Shown here piece by piece: positions 16,301 to 25,085 of a stretch of DNA of 64,000 nucleotides. This DNA comes from Planctomycetota bacterium. Lineage in GTDB: Bacteria > Planctomycetota > JAJSAM01. The translations under genes and the position numbers were made by a program. Every line of letters starts with the position of its first letter. Position 1 is the first letter of the stretch. The stretch spans positions 1-64,000 of the forward strand of contig JAJSAM010000035.1 in NCBI GenBank assembly GCA_024274785.1, in the 5' to 3' direction. The notes beneath the pieces were generated by a model, which was not told the DNA's origin, searched no databases, and saw only the letters and a program-made list of their open reading frames with translations.

Positions 16301-18541
16301 TCACGGAAGCTCGTCCCCATCGGGCATCCACTTCGGCAGGGCGTCGAGGCCGGCGTCCTTCATGAGTGCCGGGCCGAGCGGGGCGCCCCACATTCGCCAG
16401 AAGGGTCTCAGGTCGTGGCCGGTGGCTCGTGACATCCGCCGGATGAACTCGTCGATCTTGTCCTGGTCCCTGGTCGGTCGTCTTGCCGCCGACAGCGCCT
16501 CCATGTCCTTGAAGACCTGCTGGAAGGGCTTCCAACCGAACTCGTGCTGAATCTGCGCATAGGTGATCAGCGCCAGGCCCGGCTTGCGTCGCCACTCGGC
16601 AAAAGGCGCGCCCTTCGCCAGGTACGGCTTCGCGCTCTTCTTCTGCTTTACGAGCCAGGGATGCTCCCAGGGTGTGATCCCACAGAGCGTTTCGTGGGTG
16701 AAGAGGCTGAACAGGTTGCAGGTGACTTCCACGGTACCTCTGAACGTCCACCAGCTCCGTTGCCGGTTGTGACCCAGTTCGTGGAAGTAACCCCAGGCGC
16801 CGTTCTTCTTCCGGTCCTCGATGTCGAGGATGGGGGGGAGCGGACGACCTCGCTTCGGCGTGACCACGTCCATCCAGGTCATGATCGGATAGCCCGCGTG
16901 CATGTAGCCGGCGCTGATCTGGACATCGGGGACGAAGCGTTCGCGGCGCGCCGGCAGCGGGGTCTGCGCGAGGTCGCAGTGGCTCTTCAGCACCGCGTCC
17001 CAGAACTCCAGGATGGGGGCCGGATCGTCGAGCTCGCGGATCACCGCGCTTGGTACGGTGAGCACGAGGTTTCGCCCCTCCAGTTCCGCAAAGGGACCGG
17101 GCGCGGTGCGCCGCTTCTTCCAGGCTCTGGCGCTGGCCTTGTCTCCGAGCACGTACCGGGGCGCTTCGACCGCACCGGAGAACTTGAACGTCACGGCGCG
17201 GGGATTCTTCACCGCCTCGAGATAGATCGGGCCGCCAAACGGTGTCGCCACCGCGGTCGTCTCCGAGCGGAGGTCGATGGTGTGGGTGATCTCCGGCCAG
17301 CGCTTCCACTCGTCTTTGTGCCAGAGTTTGTCCCGGTGGCAGCCGATGCGCAGGCGCCAGCCGCGAGGGTCTGCCCTCCCGGTCGCACGCACCGTCAGCA
17401 CCTCGCCCGGTGCGAGATAGAGCCCGGTGCCCTGCCAGCCCGAAACCGCCGGATTGCCCTCGACGATCCTCGTGACCCGGCGCGCCCGCTTCGGGACGGC
17501 GCCCGGGAACAGGTCGGCGCCGGGGGCCGCCTCGACCTCTTTCGGTGGAAGGTCGCGCCATCGCAGGGAGCGTTCGGTCACGGCCAGCCGGGCGAGGGCC
17601 TGCTTTCTGGTGAGCGGGGCTTTCTCCCGGGGTATGAGGAGCCCTGGCGGCACCCGGTCGAGGGACGCCCGGATCATCGACCGGAAGCCCCCGTCCGAAG
17701 CGGGGAGGGCTCGCAGCGCCCGTTCGACGAGGTAGGCCTGCCTGGTGGCACCCTTCTCCCCGGCGAGCACTGCCTTGAACGCCCGTCCCGCGTGCGCGAT
17801 GTTCGGCCGGGAGAGTTCGATCGAATAGCCGCCGGGCGCGGTGGCGTCCACGGTGCCGTCCGCGTAGGCCATTCCGAAGCGCCGGAGTGCGGCGTTCTCG
17901 GGGAGGTCGTCGCGGATGGTCGTCCCGGGGTTCGTTCGCGAACGGACCTGGGCCCAGCCCCACGGACACGCCGCCGAGATCAGCCCGCCGCCCTGTCTGA
18001 CGAAACCGACCATTGCCCTCGCCAGGCCATCGCGGTCGTGACCGTTCTTCCAGATCAGGATCGTCGCGGATCTCCCGTCGCCGGGATCCGCCTGGTCCCA
18101 GGCCTGGTACCCGGCCGAAGCGAGGGCCTTCACGAGCGCGGGATTCTTCCCCAGGATTCCGATCGAAGGTGCGTTTCCGCCTCCCGACGCCCACGCGATG
18201 GCGTTTCGCAGCAGCCGGCCGCGGGAATCGCCGTCTTTCGAGAGCGCCGCCGCATCGAGATAGCCGGAGTGGGCCATCGCCACGACGCGACCGCGCCCGA
18301 TCCGCGCCGCGGCGACCACCGGCACCGGCCGCTTTCCGCCGGTGACGACCGCGAACGCATCGTCTCCGAACACAACGAGGTCCCCGGGCACTCCCGCCCG
18401 GACCAGCACCTCGATGCCGGCCAGGAGCGCGGCGCGGTCTTTTGCCGTCCGCGCATTCGGGGTGGCCCCCATCGCTGTTGCAAAGGCCCCCGCGACGGCC
18501 GCGAGGATCAGGGTCAGCAACGCCGCGATGATGGTTCTCAT
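16301..18541 (-). CDS. Secreted M60-like (enhancin/mucinase-type) zinc metallopeptidase
   Basis: This 746-residue protein has a clear signal peptide (MRTIIAALLTLILAAVAGAF). The first ~270 residues look like a glutamine-amidotransferase-like or ThuA-like sensor fold ('RIGRGRVVAMAHSGYLDAA', 'FVRQGGGLISAACPWGW'), as seen in TCAF/M60 proteins. The peptidase signature is 'HELGHNRQ' at residues 587-594, with the third ligand Glu in 'GTVEVTCNLF' (residue 605), the M60 HExGHNxQ spacing. The preceding 'VPDVQISAGYMHAGYPIM' is also family-like. M60 enzymes cleave glycoproteins such as mucins. It sits between arnB and arnC with gaps of 106 and 210 bp, an unexpected position for a lipid A operon. Confidence 0.85.
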   Translation of the reverse strand: MRTIIAALLTLILAAVAGAFATAMGATPNARTAKDRAALLAGIEVLVRAGVPGDLVVFGDDAFAVVTGGKRPVPVVAAARIGRGRVVAMAHSGYLDAAALSKDGDSRGRLLRNAIAWASGGGNAPSIGILGKNPALVKALASAGYQAWDQADPGDGRSATILIWKNGHDRDGLARAMVGFVRQGGGLISAACPWGWAQVRSRTNPGTTIRDDLPENAALRRFGMAYADGTVDATAPGGYSIELSRPNIAHAGRAFKAVLAGEKGATRQAYLVERALRALPASDGGFRSMIRASLDRVPPGLLIPREKAPLTRKQALARLAVTERSLRWRDLPPKEVEAAPGADLFPGAVPKRARRVTRIVEGNPAVSGWQGTGLYLAPGEVLTVRATGRADPRGWRLRIGCHRDKLWHKDEWKRWPEITHTIDLRSETTAVATPFGGPIYLEAVKNPRAVTFKFSGAVEAPRYVLGDKASARAWKKRRTAPGPFAELEGRNLVLTVPSAVIRELDDPAPILEFWDAVLKSHCDLAQTPLPARRERFVPDVQISAGYMHAGYPIMTWMDVVTPKRGRPLPPILDIEDRKKNGAWGYFHELGHNRQRSWWTFRGTVEVTCNLFSLFTHETLCGITPWEHPWLVKQKKSAKPYLAKGAPFAEWRRKPGLALITYAQIQHEFGWKPFQQVFKDMEALSAARRPTRDQDKIDEFIRRMSRATGHDLRPFWRMWGAPLGPALMKDAGLDALPKWMPDGDELP

Positions 18542-18647
18542 GCAGAGAGAATACGGTGATCCGGCCCGGAACTCATGAGATAGAATCCACCAATCAGCCC
18601 GCCCGATCCCCTGATGGAAGAACGTTCGCCGGGAGGGCCGGGCGCCT

Positions 18648-19808
18648 TCAGGAGGAGAGCACCTCTTTCGCCGCCTCGATGACGTCGTCCACGTCCTCGT
18701 CGCGCATGTCCGGGAAGAGCGGGAGCGAGAGGATGCGGTCGGAGTTCCACTCGGTGTCCGGCAGGCCGTTCCGTCCGTCGTGTCCCGCGCCCGGCCGCTC
18801 CCGGTAGTACTTCTGCAGGTGGGTGGCGCGGAAGTGGAGGCCCGTGCCGATGTTTCGCTCCTTCAGCCTGGCCATGAAGTCGTCCCGCGTCAGGCCGGCC
18901 CGGTCGATGTCGAGCCGCACGATCATCAGGTGGCGGGCGTTCTCGTGGTCGTACTCCGGATCGCGAAGCGGGAGGAGCTCCTCGATCCCGGCGAGCTTCT
19001 CCCGGTAGTCCCAGTAGATCTCCTCGCGACGCTGCTGGAACTCATCGAAGCGCGAGAGCTGGACTCTGCCGAGAGCGGCCGCGAGGTCGGTCAGGTTGTA
19101 CTTGAATCCCGGCTCGAGTACTTCCGCCTGCGGGGCACGGCCCTGGGTTTGGCGGTCGAAAGCGTCGACGCCGAGGCCGTGGAAGCGCAGGCGCCGGATC
19201 TTCAAGGCCAGCTCCTCGTCGTCGGAGCAGAACATTCCGCCCTCGCCGGTGGTGATGTTCTTGATGGGGTGGAAGCTGAAGATGGTGGTCCCGGTCTCGC
19301 CGATCCGCCGGCCCCGGCAGGACGTGCCGAGCGCGTGGGCGGCGTCCTCGATCAGGGGGACACCGGCCTGCCTCGCGATGTTTCGGAGCGCGTCGAGATC
19401 CACCGGCGCCCCGGCGTAGTGCACCGGAACGATGGCCGCCGTCTGCCCGGTGATGGCCGCCGCGACCGCCTCGGGCCGGACCAGCAGCGTCTCCCGGTCC
19501 ACGTCCACGAAGACCGGCTTCGCCCCGGCGAGGACGATCAGGTTCGCCGTGGAGACCCAGGTCAGCGACGGCGTAATGACCTCGTCCCCGGGCCCGATTC
19601 CGAGTGCGGCGAGGGCGAGGTGCATCCCCGCGGTGGCGGAGGCGAGCGCCACCGCGTGCGGAGCCCCGGTCCGCACCGAGAAGTCCTGCTCGAAGCCCGC
19701 ATTTTCCGCCCCGGTGGTGATCCACCCGGAACGAAGCACGGCGGTCACGGCCTCGATCTCGCGATCCGAGATGGACGGCTTGCAGAACGGCAGAAACTCG
19801 CTGCGCAT
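18648..19808 (-). CDS. arnB: UDP-4-amino-4-deoxy-L-arabinose aminotransferase
   Basis: This 386-residue PLP enzyme of the DegT/DnrJ/EryC1 family starts at ATG 19808 ([13 protein letters not shown]). It follows ArnB closely: '[20 protein letters not shown]', '[19 protein letters not shown]', '[20 protein letters not shown]', '[15 protein letters not shown]', '[12 protein letters not shown]', the PLP lysine in '[16 protein letters not shown]', '[12 protein letters not shown]', '[14 protein letters not shown]' and '[15 protein letters not shown]'. It aminates UDP-4-keto-arabinose from ArnA with glutamate. The start lies one base after the stop of the OprM-type gene (TGA C ATG), so the two are co-translated. 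Confidence 0.95.
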   Translation of the reverse strand: MRSEFLPFCKPSISDREIEAVTAVLRSGWITTGAENAGFEQDFSVRTGAPHAVALASATAGMHLALAALGIGPGDEVITPSLTWVSTANLIVLAGAKPVFVDVDRETLLVRPEAVAAAITGQTAAIVPVHYAGAPVDLDALRNIARQAGVPLIEDAAHALGTSCRGRRIGETGTTIFSFHPIKNITTGEGGMFCSDDEELALKIRRLRFHGLGVDAFDRQTQGRAPQAEVLEPGFKYNLTDLAAALGRVQLSRFDEFQQRREEIYWDYREKLAGIEELLPLRDPEYDHENARHLMIVRLDIDRAGLTRDDFMARLKERNIGTGLHFRATHLQKYYRERPGAGHDGRNGLPDTEWNSDRILSLPLFPDMRDEDVDDVIEAAKEVLSS

Positions 19809-19809
19809 G

Positions 19810-21285
19810 TCAGTTCGCCGCGGTGCCGGTGCTCGACACCGAGCCGTCCACCGGATTGTCCGGCTGCCAGCCACCGCCGAGCGCCTTGTAGAGGCTCACC
19901 AGGTACTGCACCACCAGGCCCTCGCTCGCGGCCAGACGGTCCTGCTGTTCGGCCAGCGAACGCTGCATGTCGAGGACGTTCTGGAAGTTCGTGACGCCGG
20001 TGCGGTAGAGGATCTCGGCGAGCTCCACCGACTTCTCGCCGGCCTTCACCGACTTCCGGAGCAAGTTGCGGCGGATCCGCTCCTGCTGGTATCCGATCAA
20101 TGCGTTTTCCACCTCTTCGAGAGCGAGCAGGACGGTGGCTTCGTAGGCGATCAGGGCCTGCTCGGTCTGGGCCTTGGCGATCTCGATCTCGCTGCGGATG
20201 CGTCCGGCGGTGAAGATGTTCCACCGGACACCGGGCAGAATGCTCCACGCGGTGCTGCCGGAGTCGAAGAACTGCGAACTGCCGAGCGATTCCCTGGTCA
20301 GCGAACCGAAGAGCGTAAACCGCGGGTAGAGGTCGGCGGTGGAGACGCCGATCAGAGCGGTCTGAGCCGCAAGTTGGCGCTCTGCCCGGCGAATGTCGGG
20401 ACGCTGCCGAAGGAGGTTGGCGGGCAGGCCGACCATGACCGCATCCGGCGGGTCCGGCACCTCCCGAGGGGCTATCAACTCGTCCCGGAGCTTCCCGGGC
20501 TCCTCGCCGAGCAGAACGCCGATTCGGTTGATCGTCTGCAAGAGGGCGGTTCGTAGAGTCGGGATCAGTGATTCGGTGCTGTAGAGGTTGAGCTCCGCCT
20601 GGCGCACGTCGAGTTCCGGCGCGATCTCGGCGTCCAGGCGGTCCTGGGTGAGAGTGACCATGCCCCGCTGCGACCGGACATTGGCGTTCGCATACTTGAT
20701 CCGCTCCTGGAGGGCCCGGACCTCGAAATAGTTGATCGCCACCTCGGCGAAGAGCACCACCATGATGTCGCGGTAATCCTCGACCGACGCTTCGATCGCC
20801 GCATCGGTGGCCTCGACTCCCCGGCTGATCCGGCCCCAGACGTCGATTTCCCAGGTCGCGTCGAAGCCGGCGCGGTAGATGGTGTTGGTTCCGCCCAGCC
20901 CGGGTATGGGGGTATCGGTGGGGAGGATTCCCTCGCTGGTTCTGGTCCGCGTGATATCGCCGAGCGCATCGACCTGCGGATACCAGCCGCTCGCCGCGAC
21001 CCCGCGCTGCGATCGGGCCTGGCTGATTCGGGACATGGCGCTCTTCAGGGAGAGGTTGCCGTTGCCGGCCCGCATGATGAGCCCGTCCAGCAGCGGGTCC
21101 CCGAAGGCCACCCACCAGGTCTGATGTGCCGATTCTCCACTCACCAGTCCGGTGGCGATATCCTGATACCAGAGTTCCGGCATGTCCGTTTCGGGCGGGA
21201 CGTAGTCGGGCCCCACCTTGCAGGAGGTCATCGCCAGGACGACCACGGTCAACGCCAGGAATCGAACGACCTGCGACTTCGACAT
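19810..21285 (-). CDS. Outer-membrane efflux lipoprotein, NodT/OprM family
   Basis: The product has 491 residues from ATG 21285, preceded by GAGGGC. The signal peptide ends in a lipobox (LAMTSC at about residues 17-22), followed by '[14 protein letters not shown]', the family opening. Two TolC-like repeats are visible, each with long Gln/Arg/Ala-rich helices and the characteristic '[12 protein letters not shown]' and 'IPAGRI'-like '[18 protein letters not shown]' elements. '[20 protein letters not shown]' is the conserved mid-segment. Such proteins form the outer-membrane duct for RND or ABC exporters. No pump or adaptor gene is adjacent, and it is instead fused by spacing to the arn block. 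Confidence 0.9.
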   Translation of the reverse strand: MSKSQVVRFLALTVVVLAMTSCKVGPDYVPPETDMPELWYQDIATGLVSGESAHQTWWVAFGDPLLDGLIMRAGNGNLSLKSAMSRISQARSQRGVAASGWYPQVDALGDITRTRTSEGILPTDTPIPGLGGTNTIYRAGFDATWEIDVWGRISRGVEATDAAIEASVEDYRDIMVVLFAEVAINYFEVRALQERIKYANANVRSQRGMVTLTQDRLDAEIAPELDVRQAELNLYSTESLIPTLRTALLQTINRIGVLLGEEPGKLRDELIAPREVPDPPDAVMVGLPANLLRQRPDIRRAERQLAAQTALIGVSTADLYPRFTLFGSLTRESLGSSQFFDSGSTAWSILPGVRWNIFTAGRIRSEIEIAKAQTEQALIAYEATVLLALEEVENALIGYQQERIRRNLLRKSVKAGEKSVELAEILYRTGVTNFQNVLDMQRSLAEQQDRLAASEGLVVQYLVSLYKALGGGWQPDNPVDGSVSSTGTAAN

Positions 21286-21319
21286 TTGCCTGCCCTCACT
21301 GAAGTGCACGACCCGAACC

Positions 21320-21817
21320 CTACCGGCATCCATCCCGTGCCGGGCCAATTTTTCGAACTTTCCCGCGCCCGGCTTGCCTCTGCGGTCGATGCAGAAGCCC
21401 GATGTCCTCCGGGGTGATCTCGTTGGTCGTATCCCGATAGGCCGTCCGCTCGATCAGGTTCTTCAACTCGCGGACGTTCCCGGGGAACGCACAGGCACGG
21501 AGCGCGGCGAGGGGGTGCGGGGAAAGGCGCTTCCCCCGAAAGGCGGGAATCTCGGCGGCGAACCGGTCCGGGAAGTGACGGGCCAGCGTGTCGATGTCAT
21601 CCGGCCGCTCCCGCAGCGGCGCCACCCGGATGACCTCGAGGGAGATGCGGTCGCAGAGGTCCGGCAGGAACCGCCCCTCCTCGATCAGTTTTGCGAGATC
21701 GGCGTTCGGCGCGGCGATGATTCGCGCGTCCGTCTCGACCTCCTTCGTCCCCCCGACCCGCGTGAAGGTCCCGTACTCCACCACCCGCAGGATCTTCTGC
21801 TGGAACGAGAGGGACAT
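21320..21817 (-). pseudogene. Sigma-54-dependent activator (PspF/NtrC-type AAA+), truncated fragment
   Basis: From the ATG at 21817 the frame reads the second half of a sigma-54 activator AAA+ domain: 'SFQQKILRVVEYG', 'RVGGTKEVETDARIIAA', 'FLPDLCDRISLEVIRVAPLR' followed by ERPDDI, 'HPLAALRACAFPGNVRELKN' and 'LIERTAYRD'. The first half (Walker A, GAFTGA loop, Walker B) is missing; the codons upstream no longer match, and a divergent gene starts at 21902. The expected DNA-binding C-terminus is also absent, replaced by a basic tail. Only the arginine-finger side of the ring survives, so it cannot act alone. It lies 34 bp upstream of the OprM-type gene, on the same strand. Confidence 0.8.
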
Positions 21818-21901
21818 GTGCCCGGTCTCTTCGGCCTCGTTTGAACCCCGCACCTCCTTCGCGCATAATGTCCCCGCGCACTGGTGCTCCCGGAGATGCT
21901 G

Positions 21902-23593
21902 ATGAGCGAAGGAAGAGAAGTCCTCGAGGTCGATGTCCTGTTCGTGGGCGGCGGCCCCGCCAACCTGGCCTGTGCCACTCACCTCGCCGGGCTGCTCGAC
22001 CGGCACCGGGCGGACGGCGGCGAACCCGGGCTCGACGAGACCTTCCTCGTGCTCATCGAGAAGGCGAAGGAGATCGGGTTCCATTCCATCTCCGGTGCGG
22101 TGATGGATCCGCGGGGCATTGCCGAGCTGATCCCCGACTACCAGGAGTTGGGCTGCCCCATCGAAGCCGACGTCGACGAGGATGAGCTCTGGTTCCTCAC
22201 CGGGAAGAAGAAGATCAAGGCGCTCTACACCCCAGCCCCCCTCGAGAACCGTGGCCTGCATGTCTGCTCCCTCGGGAAGGTGGTGCGCTGGCTCGGCGGT
22301 ATCGTCGAGGAGACCGGCCGGGTCGAGGTCTTTCCGGAGTTCCCCGGCGCGGAGTTGCTCGTCGAGGACGGCAAGGTGGTCGGTGTCCGCACCGGCGACA
22401 AGGGGGTGGACAAGGAAGGCAATCCGAAGCCCAACTTCGAGCCGGGCATCGACATCCGCGCGAAGGTCACGGTGCTCGGCGAGGGCGCCCGCGGCTCGCT
22501 GACGAAGACCCTCTACGCCACCCACGACCTCGAGCAGGACCAGAATCCGCAGGTCTACGCACTTGGCATCAAGGAACTCTGGAAGATGCCGGAGGGGACG
22601 GTCCCGGCGGGGCGGGTCTATCACACGCTCGGCTGGCCCCTCGGCCGGAAGATCTTCGGCGGGGGCTTTGTCTACGGCATGAAGGACGACATCTGGGACC
22701 TCGGCCTGGTGGTGGGCCTCGACTACCGCGACCCCTACACCGATCCGCACGCCCTCTTCCAGCGGTGGAAGACCCACCCCGCGATCAAGGCGTTGCTGAC
22801 CGGCGGCAAGATGATCCAGTATGGCGCAAAGGCCATTCCGGAAGGCGGCTGGTTCTCCCGTCCGCGGCCCTTTGTCGATGGCTGCCTGGTCATCGGCGAC
22901 TCCGGCGGTTTCCTCGACCCGATGCGGCTGAAAGGCCTCCATCTCGCCATGAAGTCCGGGATGCTCGCCGCGGAGACGATCTACGACGCCCTTCAGCGGA
23001 ACGACTTCAGTGCGGGCGTGCTCTCTCAGTTCGAGACGTTGGTCGAGGAGTCCTGGATTGCAAAGGAGATGCGCCGGAGCCGGAACGTCCACCAGGGGTT
23101 CCACGGGGGGCTCTACCGCGGACTGCTGAATGCCTGGCTCGGGCTGCTCACCGGCGGCAGGGGCTTCGGCGTGAAGGACCGCATGAAGATGGAGCCGGGG
23201 CACGAACGGATCGAGAAGGTCGCGGCTTTCCACGGCCCTTCGGCGAAACCCTACGAGCGGATCAGGTTCGATGGGGAGCTGACCTTCGACCGGCTCTCGG
23301 GCGTCTACGAGTCCGGAACCATGCACGAAGAGGACCAACCCGTTCACCTGAAGGTCGAGAATATCGACGTCTGCAGGACGAAATGTGCCGAAGAGTATGG
23401 AAACCCGTGCACCCGGTTCTGCCCGGCCGAAGTCTACGAGATGGAGGAACCGGAAGAGGGTGCCGGGAAGCAACTGAAAATCAACGCCAGTAATTGTGTC
23501 CATTGCAAGACGTGTGACATCATGGACCCGTACCAGATCATCAACTGGGTGACGCCGGAAGGTGGAGGCGGCCCCCGCTACGTGGACCTTTGA
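21902..23593 (+). CDS. Electron transfer flavoprotein-ubiquinone oxidoreductase
   Basis: This 563-residue enzyme passes electrons from ETF to the quinone pool. The N-terminal FAD site is 'VLFVGGGPANLACATHLAGL'; 'GFHSISGAVMDPRG' and 'DGCLVIGDSGGFLDPMRLKG' are conserved in the family. The C-terminal 4Fe-4S region has 'CRTKCAEEYGNPCTRFCPA' and 'CVHCKTCDIMDP'. GGAG seven bases upstream selects the ATG at 21902 among several in-frame starts. The protein is monotopic on the inner membrane. Its stop is separated by 2 bases from the next small gene. ETF subunits are not in the window. Confidence 0.95.
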   Translation: MSEGREVLEVDVLFVGGGPANLACATHLAGLLDRHRADGGEPGLDETFLVLIEKAKEIGFHSISGAVMDPRGIAELIPDYQELGCPIEADVDEDELWFLTGKKKIKALYTPAPLENRGLHVCSLGKVVRWLGGIVEETGRVEVFPEFPGAELLVEDGKVVGVRTGDKGVDKEGNPKPNFEPGIDIRAKVTVLGEGARGSLTKTLYATHDLEQDQNPQVYALGIKELWKMPEGTVPAGRVYHTLGWPLGRKIFGGGFVYGMKDDIWDLGLVVGLDYRDPYTDPHALFQRWKTHPAIKALLTGGKMIQYGAKAIPEGGWFSRPRPFVDGCLVIGDSGGFLDPMRLKGLHLAMKSGMLAAETIYDALQRNDFSAGVLSQFETLVEESWIAKEMRRSRNVHQGFHGGLYRGLLNAWLGLLTGGRGFGVKDRMKMEPGHERIEKVAAFHGPSAKPYERIRFDGELTFDRLSGVYESGTMHEEDQPVHLKVENIDVCRTKCAEEYGNPCTRFCPAEVYEMEEPEEGAGKQLKINASNCVHCKTCDIMDPYQIINWVTPEGGGGPRYVDL

Positions 23594-23595
23594 TC

Positions 23596-23808
23596 ATGAA
23601 CGACCAAAACGATCAGGATGACCGGGGATCGGACTTCGAACGCGCCGCGGAGGAGAAGCAGATGGGCTTCTTCACCGAGTTCTGGTGCTTCATCAAGGAC
23701 AACAAGCTCTGGTGGATCACGCCGATCGTGCTCGTGCTGTTGCTCTTCGGCGTCCTGGTGATCCTCGGAGGGACGGGCGTAGCGCCGTTCGTCTACACGC
23801 TGTTTTAG
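23596..23808 (+). CDS. DUF5989 small membrane protein
   Basis: This 70-residue protein starts at ATG 23596, two bases after the ETF-quinone oxidoreductase stop. An acidic soluble N-terminus (DQNDQDDRGSDFER) leads into 'FFTEFWCFIKDNKLWWITPI' and one strong membrane helix (VLVLLLFGVLVILGG), ending 'VAPFVYTLF'. This layout is that of DUF5989 proteins, which occur beside exopolysaccharide and other operons in several phyla and have no known role. Co-translation with the electron-transfer enzyme is likely. The stop is TAG and a strong terminator follows. Confidence 0.85.
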   Translation: MNDQNDQDDRGSDFERAAEEKQMGFFTEFWCFIKDNKLWWITPIVLVLLLFGVLVILGGTGVAPFVYTLF

Positions 23809-23843
23809 AGAAGGGGGCCGGATCCCTTCTTCGCAAACCGATG

Positions 23844-23882
23844 AAAGAGCCGCGGAAAGCCACTGGCCTCCCGCGGCTCTTT
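23844..23882. terminator. Bidirectional intrinsic terminator
   Basis: A perfect 12-bp stem AAAGAGCCGCGG/CCGCGGCTCTTT with a 15-nt loop lies between two convergent genes (stops at 23808 and 23916). The A-rich left and T-rich right flanks of the stem give a short U-run on either strand. Confidence 0.85.
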
Positions 23883-23915
23883 CGATTCCGCAGAGTCACA
23901 CCACCGGGTTTCCGC

Positions 23916-24941
23916 CTACCGGCGTCCCCAGCGATTCGAGCTGGCGGCCGCCATGGCCACCCGGTTCCGGAAGTCGGCGACCGCGGGGTTGTTCGGGTCG
24001 ACCCGCTGCGCCCGCTGAGCCCACTTGTTGGCGTTGTTGAAAGAGCTCTTGCTGAGGTCGATGTTCCCGGCGTTGATGTAGCACTTCACCGCGTTGTCCT
24101 TGCACTCCTGCTCGAGCTGATCGAGCTCGGGGTGGTCGCCGATCTTCTTCCGGAGGGCGACGACCTGCTTGACGGCCGCCTCGAAGTGCATGCCGGCCGC
24201 CTCGAGGGCCTTCTTCTGCTTTGAGCTGTTTTTCTCGCGCAGGGCCTGGCCGGTCATCTTCTCGCCGGCGTCGAGGTGCTTGTAGATCGGGGCGAGGGCT
24301 TGCTCGCGCTTCTCTGCCTTGTCCTTCGCCTCGGCGTCCTGCTCCGCCTCGATGGCTGCGGCGCGGTCCTCGGCTTCCTTCGCCTGCCTCGCTTCGCGGG
24401 CCTCCTCGACCTTGCTCAGATTCTCGCGGGCGATCTCCGCGGCCTTCGTCTCGGGTGCACGGGTCAGGAGGACGTTCAGCCACTTCTCGGCCTCGGCCAT
24501 ATTGCCGGTCTTGAGTTCCCGGGCGACGTAGCGGAGCAGCCGCTCCGCGATCTCTTCCTTCACCTCGGAGTCGTTGATGACCATTTCGACCTTGGCCTCA
24601 TCGATCTCGCGGGCCATGTTGATCTGGAGCCTGGCGCGGGAGAAGAGCTCGTTCTCGATGCAGAATTTCGCGAGCTTGAGGTGGTTCTCGAGGGTCTTCT
24701 CCATGTGGTTGTTGCGCACGGTGTAGAAGTTATTCGGATCGAGCTGGCTCGCCTTCAGGCCGATGGTCGCGGTGGGGCCGTCCGGCAGGATGTACCTGAT
24801 CTGGACCGAGTCCTCGGTCGTCGACACCACCTCCGCCAGGCCGGCGTCGCCGCCCTTGAGGATAATCTCATCCGAGGCGAAGGATGCGGGCGTCAGTACT
24901 AGGACAGCGAGAGCCAGGGTAATGACCGACGTGATTCTCAT
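23916..24941 (-). CDS. Secreted helical/coiled-coil protein, unknown function
   Basis: This 341-residue protein has a signal peptide (MRITSVITLALAVLVLTPAS, cleavage likely near FAS-DE). After a small beta-rich region ('IILKGGDAGLAEVVSTTEDS') the rest is mostly helical: 'LAKFCIENELFSRARLQINM', a highly charged coiled coil around 175-215 rich in Ala, Glu and Lys, and a TPR-like C-terminal part ending 'NKWAQRAQRVDPNNPAVADF'. The opening resembles periplasmic proteins that store or bind through tetratricopeptide-type helices. No enzyme motif is seen. It is monocistronic, and its stop faces the terminator at 23844. Confidence 0.75.
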   Translation of the reverse strand: MRITSVITLALAVLVLTPASFASDEIILKGGDAGLAEVVSTTEDSVQIRYILPDGPTATIGLKASQLDPNNFYTVRNNHMEKTLENHLKLAKFCIENELFSRARLQINMAREIDEAKVEMVINDSEVKEEIAERLLRYVARELKTGNMAEAEKWLNVLLTRAPETKAAEIARENLSKVEEAREARQAKEAEDRAAAIEAEQDAEAKDKAEKREQALAPIYKHLDAGEKMTGQALREKNSSKQKKALEAAGMHFEAAVKQVVALRKKIGDHPELDQLEQECKDNAVKCYINAGNIDLSKSSFNNANKWAQRAQRVDPNNPAVADFRNRVAMAAASSNRWGRR

Positions 24942-25085
24942 CTTTGATCTCCTATGAGTCAGAAGCGACACACTCGCCCAGAACCGCCATTTTGAACGGG
25001 ACTTGCGCCGACGCAAGGGATTCATCGGATTCCCTTCCGGATGGCGAAGTTCGCAATTCGGACCGGCGTGGGATAATGCAGGACC

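Noticed and set aside
23844-23882. 12-bp stem read as a small RNA or attenuator
   Set aside because: It lies between convergent stops and has terminator geometry for both strands.
5607-23916. Idea that TAG has been fully reassigned in this genome
   Set aside because: Several clearly complete genes (for example Uma2 at 5607, arnT, DUF5989, 23916) end in TAG where homologues end, so TAG still works as a stop.
24960-25085. GATAAT before the GT2 gene as a promoter -10
   Set aside because: No acceptable -35 at the right distance; too weak to report as a promoter.
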